This document shows, piece by piece, positions 46,756-55,477 of a DNA stretch of 61,902 nucleotides (position 1 is the stretch's first letter; each line of letters starts with the position of its first letter). Made by a program: the position numbers and the translations under genes. The stretch is from Chloroflexota bacterium (GTDB lineage: Bacteria; Chloroflexota; Dehalococcoidia; DSTF01; RBG-16-68-14), in contig QIFC01000030.1 in assembly GCA_003228685.1 (NCBI GenBank), positions 1 through 61,902 on the forward strand, read 5' to 3'. The notes below the pieces were generated by a model. That model was not told the DNA's origin. It did not search any database and worked only from the letters and a program-made list of their open reading frames with translations.

Positions 46756-48240
46756 TCAGTCGAGCCGCGTGTACTGTCGAAAGGTGACGTCATAGAGGAC
46801 CGCACAGTCGAACTGTGCGACCGCGATAGCGTCAGGTGGCTCGACACCTTGGGCGCTGGTGACGAAGACATCCGAGTACGCCACATTGAGCGCCATGATG
46901 ACTCGGTCCCTGGTGATGTCGAACACCGGGCTGTTCTGAACATAGATGGTGCTCTCGGGAGGCAAGTCGCCGCAGAGAGCGGGCACGTCATGAAAGAGCT
47001 GGTCGGACAGCTCAGCTTGAAGATCAATCCAGGCATGGCGACCTCTCGTCTCGTTAGCCAGCAGGAACCCTAGGAGCAACGCCCCCACGACAAGCCCGCC
47101 GGCCAAAGGGAAGGCGCCAATGCGCGGGCGTAGCCAGCGACCGGCGAGAACAGCCAATGAGGCGGCGAAGAGGCTCAGAGGGAGCGCCGCGAGGTAGCTG
47201 TATCGAGAAAATACCCCGCTGAGGAAGAACAGGTATGGCAACAGGGCCAACAGGATCCAGATGAACGCGAATCCCATGACCTTGTTTCGCAGAAGGATGG
47301 CGGCGCATCCCGCCAGCAGCAGTGCGCTGGCCGCGATGGGCTTCACCCAGAGCACCCATGGCGCGCGGTCGTCCATCAGTGGAACCATGATCCACTCGAG
47401 GTAACTCCAGAGGTTTCGCCACGCGTGGCCACCGATCTTATAGAGACCGATGGAGGAGGCGCTGTCATACTGTTGCGAGTACTGGAACACGACGTAAGCG
47501 ACGGTGAGAGCCACGAACGGAAGCAGCTCCAACGTCCGCGACCGCGCCTCAGACATCGTTCTTGGCGGGTCCACGACAACGATCAGGCCCACGAGAACTA
47601 ACGGCAGGCTGATCGTCGACTCCTTCGCGAGCAGAGCGAGGAGCAACGCGGCAAGTGCCCCCCCATATGCGAACAGGGGCCTCCGGGCGCTCTGAAGGAA
47701 CGTTGTGTACAGCACGAGCGCCAGCAGGAAGTAGAACGCGGCGAGGAGTTCTGTCACCGAGGAAATCCAGGTGACGGCGAATCCATACGTGGGAAGGATG
47801 GCGAAGAGCGCGGCTGCAAGGACGCTAACCAGGGCGGACCTGGTTAGCCGCCACGACAAGGCGGCCAATAGCGATGCGTTCGCCGCATGGAGCACTAAGT
47901 TCGAGACATGCCAGACTGTGGCGTGTTCACCGAACACGCGCCATCCAGCAATGAAATACAGATCGACGAGCGGACGCCAGAATGGCGTGGGCCGCTGAAA
48001 CGGCGTGGCGCTCGGGAAGGTAAAAGCGCGCCGCACTGTGGCTGGTACGTCAGCGTTCTGAGCCGCACGCAACCATGTGAAGTCGTCCCAGACAAAGAAG
48101 CCGTCCAACAATGGCCAGTAGACAGCCAGCGATAGACCGAAGAGCGCACCGGCCAAAACACACCAAGCTAGTAATGCGTTGCGCTTCGGGTGCAATGCAC
48201 TCAGAGGCCGTCTGGTTCGCCACGTTCTTAAGCGCTGCAT
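46756..48240 (-). CDS. TMTC-like GT-C membrane protein
   Basis: About 494 residues from ATG 48240; a GTG at 48306 gives 516 but crowds the divergent gene. Neither has a good ribosome site. The layout copies the 44888 protein: FFVWDDFTWLRAA with the Asp pair, TPFWRPLVDLYFIAGWRVFG, WHVSNLVLHAANASL, ILPTYGFAVTWISS and LLAKESTISLPLVL. About ten membrane segments and a short C-terminal soluble part (residues 420-494) carrying STIYVQNSPVFDITRDRVIM. Likely transfers a sugar from a polyprenyl carrier on the outer face. Confidence 0.8.
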   Translation of the reverse strand: MQRLRTWRTRRPLSALHPKRNALLAWCVLAGALFGLSLAVYWPLLDGFFVWDDFTWLRAAQNADVPATVRRAFTFPSATPFQRPTPFWRPLVDLYFIAGWRVFGEHATVWHVSNLVLHAANASLLAALSWRLTRSALVSVLAAALFAILPTYGFAVTWISSVTELLAAFYFLLALVLYTTFLQSARRPLFAYGGALAALLLALLAKESTISLPLVLVGLIVVVDPPRTMSEARSRTLELLPFVALTVAYVVFQYSQQYDSASSIGLYKIGGHAWRNLWSYLEWIMVPLMDDRAPWVLWVKPIAASALLLAGCAAILLRNKVMGFAFIWILLALLPYLFFLSGVFSRYSYLAALPLSLFAASLAVLAGRWLRPRIGAFPLAGGLVVGALLLGFLLANETRGRHAWIDLQAELSDQLFHDVPALCGDLPPESTIYVQNSPVFDITRDRVIMALNVAYSDVFVTSAQGVEPPDAIAVAQFDCAVLYDVTFRQYTRLD

Positions 48241-48344
48241 GAGCTTGGGCCATTCTAGCAGCCATGCAGCACGCGGCAGGGTGCTCCAGAAGCTGGCTCC
48301 GTCCACATCTTCCCGTCTGCTAGGGTGGATACACGCTCGTATCG

Positions 48345-49235
48345 TTGCCCAGCTTCATACGTTTTCCTAATGGAGGTCGAACGATTAACGCCAACATCAT
48401 CTCGCGGGTTCGCAGGTTCCCCAGGGGGCGTCAGGCGCTGAGCGCCCTCGCCGTGGTCGTCGGGCGGCTTCTGCTCCGTGCGAAGCCGAACGCAGGCGCG
48501 AGCTTCGTAAGCGATGAGGCTCCTCTCATCATCGTTGGGATGCACCGATCCGGCACGTCTTTGGTGGCCCGCCTGTTGGATCGGGCCGGCCTCTATCTCG
48601 GCGGTACCTGGGTCGACGAGAACCAAGAGGCTTACCACTTCATACGCGCCAACCGCGCGATGCTCGGCGAAGGAATCGTACGCTTGCACGACTACGGATG
48701 GACAGCGCCGAAGACGGACGACTTCATCCGGGCCAGGCGCGGCTACGCGGACCAATGCGCGCGGGAAATGAGCCCGTTTTTCGCTGAGCGAGAGGATGAG
48801 CAGCCATGGGGCTGGAAAGATCCTCGCAACTGCCTGACGCTGCCGGTATGGCTCTCGATCTACCCGGCCGCGCGTGTGCTGCACGTGCTTCGCGACGGTC
48901 GGGCCGTCGCACTGAGCCTCACCGATCGTGACCAACTCGACCCGGCGTTTGGCCTTGCGCTGTGGGGCGTACACGTGGAGCGAGCGGAACGCGCGCTGGA
49001 CGCGGTGCCAGCCGAACGCAAGCACCTCGTTCACTACGAGGACCTGCTCGAATCGCCCGAGCGGGTCATGCGGGCCATCCTGGATTTCGCGCTGCCTGCG
49101 AACAACGCCGGCGTTGTGTCTCTCGTGGCGAACGTTAATCGCAGCCGGGCCGACGCCTGGCGCGACGACCCCAGGGTCGCCGCGATTGCAAGCGACCCCC
49201 TACTCGCGCGGCATGGATACGATCCTGTCAGTTAG
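48345..49235 (+). CDS. Sulfotransferase family protein
   Basis: 296 residues from a TTG at 48345. The PAPS 5'-phosphosulfate loop is IIVGMHRSGTSLVARLLDRAG (about residues 62-82), and the 3'-phosphate site is VLHVLRDGRAVALS. HYEDLLESPERVMRAIL closes the fold. The N-terminus has a basic, hydrophobic stretch (RQALSALAVVVGRLLLRA) that may be a membrane anchor. The true start is doubtful: GGAGGT at 48372-48377 is perfectly placed for codon ATT at 48384, while TTG 48345 has no such site. It probably sulfates a sugar of the neighbouring glycan; the acceptor is unknown. Convergent with the LuxR gene, 41 bp apart. Confidence 0.82.
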   Translation: MPSFIRFPNGGRTINANIISRVRRFPRGRQALSALAVVVGRLLLRAKPNAGASFVSDEAPLIIVGMHRSGTSLVARLLDRAGLYLGGTWVDENQEAYHFIRANRAMLGEGIVRLHDYGWTAPKTDDFIRARRGYADQCAREMSPFFAEREDEQPWGWKDPRNCLTLPVWLSIYPAARVLHVLRDGRAVALSLTDRDQLDPAFGLALWGVHVERAERALDAVPAERKHLVHYEDLLESPERVMRAILDFALPANNAGVVSLVANVNRSRADAWRDDPRVAAIASDPLLARHGYDPVS

Positions 49236-49276
49236 ATGCTGCCCTCCGCCACGAACGCGGATGAATTGGCCTCCAA

Positions 49277-52273
49277 TTACCTGACGCGATCCAGCCGTTC
49301 TGTTCCGCCGACGATAATAGAGGCTTCAGCCGCCCGAATCACCGCATCGGCGCGACCTTTCGCACCCATCTTGCTGTAGATGTTCTCTAGGTGCCGCTCA
49401 ACCGTATGCCGGCTCAGCGTAAGCTCCTCAGCGATCTCTTTGTTTCGTAACCCTCTGGCGACCAGCTGAAGCACCTCCACCTCCCGTCCGCTGAGGCCGT
49501 ACTCGTTAGCCTGCAGTTCTGTAGCGTACGGTACGCCCACAGGTGGTTCGGCTAGCTCGGTCCGATTCAGTATTTGCGCTGCTATCATATCTAACGTGTC
49601 AGCCTTGCCGCTGTCTCCCCGCCGGCCACGAGCCCGGCGCATCACTGCGTAATCCTGGTAGGTCCTCAGCAGCTCCCAGATGGCGCCTCCCTCAGTGAGG
49701 TGAGCGGCGGCCGCTTCGAAGTGGTCCACGGCATCCGTCCACTGCTTCAAGCGCGTGGCCAGCCGTCCCCGAACTCGGCTGACTGACGTCGGCGAGAATA
49801 CCAGGGAGATCACTCCAGTCTCTTTGGCCAAGAGATCGTAGGCTGGCTGCCAGAGTTCAGGGGCCCCAAGCCCTGCGGCCGCATCGGCCAGCACCGGCAT
49901 TCCGCTGCGAACGCTGCCGGGCTGGAGAGCTGCTTCTAGGTAATACTCGACGTCTCGGATCGACTTGGCCCCGTCTCCACTGGAGGCGAGCACCCGGGCG
50001 ATGTGGATCCTACATACATCCTGCATCCTCTCAAGATGGGGAAGCGCATCCTCCAGAGCCGCCACCGCAACGTCGCACTCTCCCATAGCAGCCTGCGCCT
50101 CAGCCCAGAATACCCTCGCCGTCGCGACTTGATAGCTACCTGCTAAGCGGACGCGGCCCATCATTGACTCGCAGAACTCTGCTACGCGCTGCCAGCTACC
50201 TGCATAACCCAAGTGGTACACCTGGGTCTGAAGGATCATCATGAGAGCCGTGGTGTCTGCCTGGTCCGCCAGGCTCTGCATCTTGGAAACGTACGGCTCC
50301 GCTGCAGCAGGCCTGAGGTCGGTGAGTTCGATCCTGGCTAGCTCGCCGGCCAGCATGACAGTCCCATGCACATCTTCGGCCAACTCTGCAGACCGCAGGC
50401 CTCGCTTCGCTACGGCAACGCCGCGCTCTCGGTCGCCGGCCCTCTGAAGCCCGTAGGACAACCAGAAGTCGATGCGGGCATCGCTGACGCCCGCCTCATC
50501 TGTGGCTGTCACGGCCTCTCGCAAGAGAGCCAGGCCGTTTTCAGAGGCGTCTCTGAGGCTGTAGATGCTGCCCAGCAAGGCCAGCGCTCTGGCCCTGTTG
50601 GGCGAGGCTCTTGCCAGGTTGACGAGCGCTCGCTCAAGCCATTCCTCAGATGGTTTGACATCCTGCCGCCAGCGCAGCATGTCTCCCAGAGCGAGAGCAA
50701 GTTCGCCGACCTCGTCAGTTTCGCCAAGTCGTTCGTAAAGCTGAACGGCCTCCGTCCAAACTTCCTCGCCCCGGTTCCAAGAGTTAGCTGCCCAGAGCGC
50801 CCACCCTTGCCGCTTGAGAAGGTCAGCGCTCTGAAGCTCGTCTGTGCGATCGCTGCAACCGAGACCCATCTCCCAGAATCGCGCCGCCGACTCGAAGGCT
50901 AGCAGTCCTTCAGCGTGAGTGGCCGCTGCCCGACAATGGCCGACCGCCTCCTCACTGACACCGAGCGAGCTACTGGCAGCGTGATGGATGGCCAGCTCCT
51001 CCTCTGACAGTTCCATCAGCCCCTGACCGGCAACTTGTGTGATCCTATGATGCAGCGCTTGCTGCTCAGAAGGCGCCTGCAGGTCATAGAGCGCCTTGCG
51101 GAAGAGCGGGTGCCGGAACCTCAACCGTTCTCTGCCAAGGTCTCCGGTGACGCCAAGGAGGCCTAGCTCCAATGCGGTGGCGAACTGGCCAGCCACACGG
51201 TCAATGGTGTCCGCCAGAACCAACGCTACGTCCGCCTGGTTGAACTCGTCTCCAATGACTGCAGCGGCAGCCAGTGTTCTGCGAACACGAGTGCCTAGCC
51301 CTTCAACGCGAGCGCGTACGGCGGTCGAAACACCATTAGGCATGTCTGAGCGTCTGAGGGCCTCGTCGAGCCCGTGGTCTGCCAGCAGGCCGTTGCTGTC
51401 GAGGTGAGCCAAGAGTTCCTTGATGAACAACGGATTCCCATTGGTCCACGCATGAAGCGCCGAAACCTCCGCCGCAGAGAGCTTGCCCCTACCTAGAAGC
51501 TCCGTCACGAAGTCGTCCAACTCGGACATTTCCAAGCCGCCTAGGTTGAAGCCCTTGCTCCCAGCGTGGATAGTTCTCAGCAGGCCACGTATGTCGGGGC
51601 GTTCTGAGTCGTCTGGTCGTGCAGCGCACACCAGCACGAGACCTCGGCTTTGGGTGTCAAGCAGACTGCTAATCAGCAAAAGCGAAGCGATGTCGGCCCA
51701 CTGCAGGTCGTCCACAAGGATGAGTGTGGGCGTGGATGCAGCCTGCGCGACGATTGTCTCGCAAACATCGAGAATGAAGCGCGTCCGAGCGGCTCGGGTG
51801 TCCACCGCCAGAGATGCCCACTCGGAAGAGGCGTACCGTGACAAAGGCTTCCCGCCCACTTGGTGTTCAGAGCCGTCCACACCGTGCAATTGGCTGAGAA
51901 TCTGGAGGAACGCAAGATATGGGAAGTGCTCCGCAAACTGCTGTGGTCGGCCCCAGAGGACTCTGAACCCAGCCTCACAGGCAGCTTCTGCGTGGACTTC
52001 TAGGAGGCGAGTCTTACCAACGCCGGACTCGCCTTCGATGTAGGCTGCGGAGCGTCCACCTGCGCTTTCGTGGAGGAGTTCGGAGAGGGCCTCAAGCGTC
52101 TGCTTCCTCCCAACGAACCGCTCGCCTGATCCGCGACCAGCGGCAGACTCTGCCGAAAACTCCCGCTTGACGCTTCCCCCAATAATGGTCGTTTCTCCCC
52201 ATGTGCCACCCACGACCTTGTGTAATGCTAGCCGCAGTGGCATGCCGCTAACGAACGAACTGACGAGGCTCAA
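49277..52273 (-). CDS. Large ATPase LuxR-type transcriptional regulator (LAL/MalT-like)
   Basis: 998 residues from TTG 52273; an ATG at 52243 is an alternative and neither has a clear Shine-Dalgarno. An N-terminal AAA_16 ATPase (FVGRKQTLEALSELL) has Walker A YIEGESGVGKTRLL and Walker B LILVDDLQWAD. A long TPR-like helical region spans about 420-900. The C-terminus is a LuxR HTH: LSGREVEVLQLVARGLRNKEIAEELTLSRHTVERHLENIYSKMGAKGRADAV, listed here by its key parts LSGREVEVLQ, NKEIA, SRHTVERHL and YSKMG. An inducer-gated activator; its regulon cannot be read. It is divergent from the small gene at 52389. Confidence 0.88.
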   Translation of the reverse strand: MSLVSSFVSGMPLRLALHKVVGGTWGETTIIGGSVKREFSAESAAGRGSGERFVGRKQTLEALSELLHESAGGRSAAYIEGESGVGKTRLLEVHAEAACEAGFRVLWGRPQQFAEHFPYLAFLQILSQLHGVDGSEHQVGGKPLSRYASSEWASLAVDTRAARTRFILDVCETIVAQAASTPTLILVDDLQWADIASLLLISSLLDTQSRGLVLVCAARPDDSERPDIRGLLRTIHAGSKGFNLGGLEMSELDDFVTELLGRGKLSAAEVSALHAWTNGNPLFIKELLAHLDSNGLLADHGLDEALRRSDMPNGVSTAVRARVEGLGTRVRRTLAAAAVIGDEFNQADVALVLADTIDRVAGQFATALELGLLGVTGDLGRERLRFRHPLFRKALYDLQAPSEQQALHHRITQVAGQGLMELSEEELAIHHAASSSLGVSEEAVGHCRAAATHAEGLLAFESAARFWEMGLGCSDRTDELQSADLLKRQGWALWAANSWNRGEEVWTEAVQLYERLGETDEVGELALALGDMLRWRQDVKPSEEWLERALVNLARASPNRARALALLGSIYSLRDASENGLALLREAVTATDEAGVSDARIDFWLSYGLQRAGDRERGVAVAKRGLRSAELAEDVHGTVMLAGELARIELTDLRPAAAEPYVSKMQSLADQADTTALMMILQTQVYHLGYAGSWQRVAEFCESMMGRVRLAGSYQVATARVFWAEAQAAMGECDVAVAALEDALPHLERMQDVCRIHIARVLASSGDGAKSIRDVEYYLEAALQPGSVRSGMPVLADAAAGLGAPELWQPAYDLLAKETGVISLVFSPTSVSRVRGRLATRLKQWTDAVDHFEAAAAHLTEGGAIWELLRTYQDYAVMRRARGRRGDSGKADTLDMIAAQILNRTELAEPPVGVPYATELQANEYGLSGREVEVLQLVARGLRNKEIAEELTLSRHTVERHLENIYSKMGAKGRADAVIRAAEASIIVGGTERLDRVR

Positions 52274-52388
52274 GCCGACTCGCGTCAGCTGGCGCCGTCA
52301 GGTGCTTGGTTGGCAGATCAATACCAAACATTGCCTACCGAGCACAACCTAGCAGTTCGCCTTATGGCGGCAGTATTGGAGGATTAGT

Positions 52389-52796
52389 TTGCCAGTTCAG
52401 GGTTGTCCAGAAGCAATGGAAGTACTGAACACCGTGTTCAGTTCAGGATTGATCGGCAACGACGGGCATGAAATCGCGGCCCGGTTAGAGAAGGGCGACA
52501 ATGTCGCGGACATCGTCGGAGACATCGCGGTGGAGTTCGGCCAACCGGACATGGTCGCGGATGTTCAGAAAGTGGTTAGGGCTTGGGACCCACTGCATAT
52601 GGAGGCGGTCACTAAGCTCGTGGGCTGGGCCTTGGGGAAGCTCGACACCGAGGATCGAGTGATGATCGAGTGGAAGGGCGACGCAGAGCACCACGAGACC
52701 GTGACCAAGTTCGAGCTACGAGGTCACACCCTGCACATCGAGTTCGCCCACCCACCCGTGGCGGCCGCGCAGGCGGCGGCTGCAGCTGGCGGCTAA
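52389..52796 (+). CDS. Small protein of unknown function
   Basis: 135 residues. The TTG at 52389 is supported by GGAGG ending 6-7 nt upstream, a good ribosome site. It is soluble and mostly helical at first (EVLNTVFSSGLIGNDGHEIAARLEKGDNVADIVGDIAVEF), then has a strand-rich end (VMIEWKGDAEHHETVTKFELRGHTLHIEFAHPP), given here as shape rather than homology. The end is Ala-rich (AAAQAAAAAGG). I do not recognise it. A large inverted repeat follows 18 bp after the stop. Confidence 0.7.
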   Translation: MPVQGCPEAMEVLNTVFSSGLIGNDGHEIAARLEKGDNVADIVGDIAVEFGQPDMVADVQKVVRAWDPLHMEAVTKLVGWALGKLDTEDRVMIEWKGDAEHHETVTKFELRGHTLHIEFAHPPVAAAQAAAAAGG

Positions 52797-52813
52797 CGAA
52801 GGCGGTGTAGGAA

Positions 52814-52889
52814 CGAGAGGCCCGTGAGGAAGGACCTGCGGTGCGTAGAGGCGGCTAACGCAGGACCGAGCGACCTCACGGGCCTCTCG
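52814..52889. ncRNA. Long two-tier stem-loop, possible structured RNA or terminator
   Basis: CGAGAGGCCCGTGAGG (52814-52829) pairs perfectly with CCTCACGGGCCTCTCG (52874-52889). Inside, CCTGCG and CGCAGG make a second stem. The 44-nt interior is too large for an ordinary terminator and no T-tract follows on the plus strand. It lies between the small gene at 52389 and the tRNA trio. Confidence 0.45.
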
Positions 52890-52981
52890 AAATCTAATTC
52901 GCCCTGGCGGCTTCAGGTCTTGTTCGTCGTAGACAACCGGTGAGGTTCGGCTGCCTGATGGGTGTCATGGCCACTGCAGTT

Positions 52982-53056
52982 TGGCTCCCCGGGCAAGATT
53001 CGAACTTGCAACCTATCGGTTAACAGCCGATCGCTCTACCATTGAGCTACCGGGGA
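52982..53056 (-). tRNA. tRNA-Asn (GTT)
   Basis: Minus-strand cloverleaf. Acceptor TCCCCGG pairs with CCGGGGA, discriminator G, and CCA is encoded in the genome (52982-52984). Anticodon GTT sits in loop CTGTTAA. The T-arm reads TTGCAAGTTCGAATCTTGC. Last of a three-tRNA run on this strand. Confidence 0.95.
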
Positions 53057-53074
53057 TCGTTCCCTGCGCGTGTC

Positions 53075-53148
53075 TGGTTGCCGAGCTAGGATTCGAACCT
53101 AGACAAGAGGCTTCAAAGGCCTCTGTGCTACCTTTACACCACTCGGCA
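53075..53148 (-). tRNA. tRNA-Gln (TTG)
   Basis: Minus-strand cloverleaf with acceptor TGCCGAG / CTCGGCA, discriminator A and encoded CCA (53075-53077). The anticodon loop CTTTGAA gives TTG. T-loop GGTTCGAATCC. Confidence 0.95.
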
Positions 53149-53177
53149 GCGCAACAACCCAACAGACGACGTGAGGT

Positions 53178-53266
53178 TGGTGCCGAAGGCCGGACTCGAA
53201 CCGGCACGCCCCGTTAAGGGCAACGGTTTTTGAGACCGTCGCGTCTACCAGTTTCGCCACTTCGGC
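53178..53266 (-). tRNA. tRNA-Leu (CAA)
   Basis: Minus-strand class II tRNA, 89 nt with CCA. Acceptor GCCGAAG / CTTCGGC, discriminator A, encoded CCA (53178-53180). Anticodon loop CTCAAAA gives CAA. A long variable arm (TTGCCCTTAACGGGGC) precedes the T-arm GCCGGTTCGAGTCCGGC. First of the tRNA trio. Confidence 0.95.
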
Positions 53267-53390
53267 CCCAGAAACGCTCTCAAGTCGTCCGCATTCCATT
53301 CTAGCCGCTCGGTCTCAAGTTGAACAACTTCGCGCTTCTGAACCCATTATCCTACCGAGGGAGTGACCGCCTCGCTACAATGCATGTAGC

Positions 53391-54470
53391 ATGGCCCAGC
53401 AGCCAGCTTCCCAAACTCAGCAGAACCCGATCGAATCGGTTGGCCATCGCCTTGAGGATCGCGAACGGCTCCTTTCGCCGTTCGCCGCCAAGAGTTTCGG
53501 AAGCCGCGGCCGGGAGCGCGCCGAGAAGGCCTCGCCGTTGCGGACGGCGTTCCAACGCGACCGCGACCGAATCCTCCACAGCAAGGCCTTCCGCAGGCTG
53601 AAGCACAAGACCCAAGTCTTCATCGCGCCAGCGGGCGATCACGTTGTCACGCGACTCACGCATACACTAGAAACGGCGCAGGTAGCTCGGACCATCTCTC
53701 GCGCGCTCAACCTCAACGAAGACCTCACGGAAGCGATGGCACTGGGGCACGACCTCGGCCACACCCCGTTCGGTCACGCCGGCGAGGCCGCGCTCGCGGA
53801 ACTCCTCCCTGGAGGGTTCCGCCACAACGAGCAGAGCCTCCGTGTCGTCGAAAAACTCGAACGTGGCGGACAAGGACTCAACCTCACCTGGGAAGTCCGC
53901 GAAGGCATTCTCAAACATTCGAAGGTGAGGGGCGACATCATGGCCGAGGGCTGGGGCACCGCCAGCACATTGGAGGGCCAGATCGTGAAGCTGGCCGACT
54001 CGGTTGCCTATCTCAACCACGACATCGCCGATGCGATCCGCGCCGGCCTCCTCACGGAAGACGACCTGCCAGCCATCTCCCGCGAAGTCCTCGGGACGGA
54101 CCACTCCGCGCGCATCAGCACGCTGGTCCTCGACATCGTCGAGTCTTCGTGGGACGCATCAGGCGAAACGCCAAACACCGGCGAAACGCCCCGGATTGTG
54201 ATGAGCGAGGGCGCGAAGGAGGCGACTAACGAACTGCGAGACTTCATGTTCGCCAACGTCTACGAGTGGGAAGGCCAGCTCGCCGAGGCCGAACGGGCGC
54301 GACGCGTCGTGAACTTCCTCTTCGAGCACTACATGGCACATCCGGAGGCGATCACGTCCGACTTCACCCGGCCCGGCGACCCGCCGATCCGCCGCACCGC
54401 CGACTACATCGCCGGCATGACCGATCACTTTGCCCTCCGCACCGCCGAAGACCTGGGGCTAAAGGCGTAA
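53391..54470 (+). CDS. dgt: Deoxyguanosinetriphosphate triphosphohydrolase-like HD protein
   Basis: 359 residues, HD-superfamily dNTPase that cleaves dGTP (or other dNTPs) to deoxynucleoside and triphosphate. Motifs: DRDRILHSKAFRRLKHKTQVF, metal ligands His91 (RLTHTLETAQVAR) and His120-Asp121 (ALGHDLGHTPFGHAGE), with the last Asp in KLADSVAYLNHDIADA. The length fits the shorter Dgt class. There is no Shine-Dalgarno before the ATG, but TACAAT at 53376-53381 lies just 9 bp ahead, so the message may be leaderless. First of the run dgt - SH3 gene - dnaG - rpoD. Confidence 0.92.
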   Translation: MAQQPASQTQQNPIESVGHRLEDRERLLSPFAAKSFGSRGRERAEKASPLRTAFQRDRDRILHSKAFRRLKHKTQVFIAPAGDHVVTRLTHTLETAQVARTISRALNLNEDLTEAMALGHDLGHTPFGHAGEAALAELLPGGFRHNEQSLRVVEKLERGGQGLNLTWEVREGILKHSKVRGDIMAEGWGTASTLEGQIVKLADSVAYLNHDIADAIRAGLLTEDDLPAISREVLGTDHSARISTLVLDIVESSWDASGETPNTGETPRIVMSEGAKEATNELRDFMFANVYEWEGQLAEAERARRVVNFLFEHYMAHPEAITSDFTRPGDPPIRRTADYIAGMTDHFALRTAEDLGLKA

Positions 54471-54514
54471 GCCGCATGGAACAATGCGCCCCACGGGCGA
54501 AAGACCGTTAGCTT

Positions 54515-55477
54515 ATGGACGAGACTGACGATTCCAAGCAGCCCCCAGGGATCTCGCTGCAAGTTGGGCCCACCATCCCAACGTCGCGGCGAGAGCCGCC
54601 GCTGCTGGACGAACTCACCGCCGGCCCCGCGGCCCAGGAACCGCCCGAGCCGCCTAACCAGCCACCGGCAGATAGCAGCCTGCAATCAGGCGAGCCGTTC
54701 GATTGGCTGGCGCCCCTTCACAACCGGCTCATCATTGGCGGAATCTCTCTCCTGATCCTGCTGGCGCTCACCGCCGTGGTGCTCCTCGTCTTTAGCAGCG
54801 GCGATGGCGACCCGGGGACCGGCCCCAGGGTCGGCGTTGTGGGCAACGACGCCACAACACCCACTCCCATGGACACGCTGACCGCCGTTGCCCTGACGAC
54901 GACCACCCTGCGCAACGGACCCGGCGCCAGCTTCTCTCCGCTTGGCACTGTGCCTCGTGGCGCCCGCGTGCCCGTCATCGGCAGAAACGCCGATGACACC
55001 TGGCTGCAGGTCTTGTATCCGCCGGGCTCCACAATCCAGGGCTGGATCGATGTCTCGTTTTTGGAGGTAACCGGGGACCTGATAGGCGTGGACATCGCCG
55101 GCCCGGGTAGCGGTCCCTCAATCATCGTGCCCACGCGCGTGCCAACGTTCGTCATTGAGGAGCCAACAGACACGCCGGTACCAACGGACACGCCAGCCGT
55201 CGATCCAACGGACGAGCCGCCCGACACGCCAGAAGTCACTAGCAGGCCGCTCGAGAGCGAAACACCTCCGCCGGTCGAGACGCCGGATCCGACAGCAACG
55301 CAGGCGCCACTCCCAACAGAAACGCCCGCTGAAGCGTCCCCGACCAAAGGCAAACCAGAGGCCTCAGCAGATCGCTTGACAGCTCCTGCTACACTGATTC
55401 GAAGGCCGCAACTGTCGATGTTACCCAGCGGCGTAACCCGCCAAGTCACGCGCCGTGATAGGGAGCGAGCAGCATGA
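54515..55477 (+). CDS. Membrane-anchored bacterial SH3-domain protein with Pro/Thr-rich tail
   Basis: 320 residues. The N-terminus is a Pro-rich cytoplasmic stretch (1-70). One membrane segment follows (LIIGGISLLILLALTAVVLLVF, about 72-93). Then comes an SH3_3 domain (about 118-180: TTTLRNGPGASFSPLGTV, WLQVLYPPG, GWIDVSFLEV). The outside tail is a low-complexity run of TDTPVPTDTPAVDPTDEPP-type repeats, and the end is basic. SH3_3 domains bind peptidoglycan or peptides. Its stop overlaps the dnaG start (ATGA), so it is coupled to dnaG although the function looks unrelated. Confidence 0.82.
   Translation: MDETDDSKQPPGISLQVGPTIPTSRREPPLLDELTAGPAAQEPPEPPNQPPADSSLQSGEPFDWLAPLHNRLIIGGISLLILLALTAVVLLVFSSGDGDPGTGPRVGVVGNDATTPTPMDTLTAVALTTTTLRNGPGASFSPLGTVPRGARVPVIGRNADDTWLQVLYPPGSTIQGWIDVSFLEVTGDLIGVDIAGPGSGPSIIVPTRVPTFVIEEPTDTPVPTDTPAVDPTDEPPDTPEVTSRPLESETPPPVETPDPTATQAPLPTETPAEASPTKGKPEASADRLTAPATLIRRPQLSMLPSGVTRQVTRRDRERAA

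Noticed and set aside
52981-53217. Open frame reading MAPRARFELATYRLT and on to GRTRTGTPR
   Set aside because: It is antisense to the tRNA-Asn, -Gln and -Leu genes; the RFELATYRL and GFEPR strings are the usual translations of T-arms, a well-known false protein.
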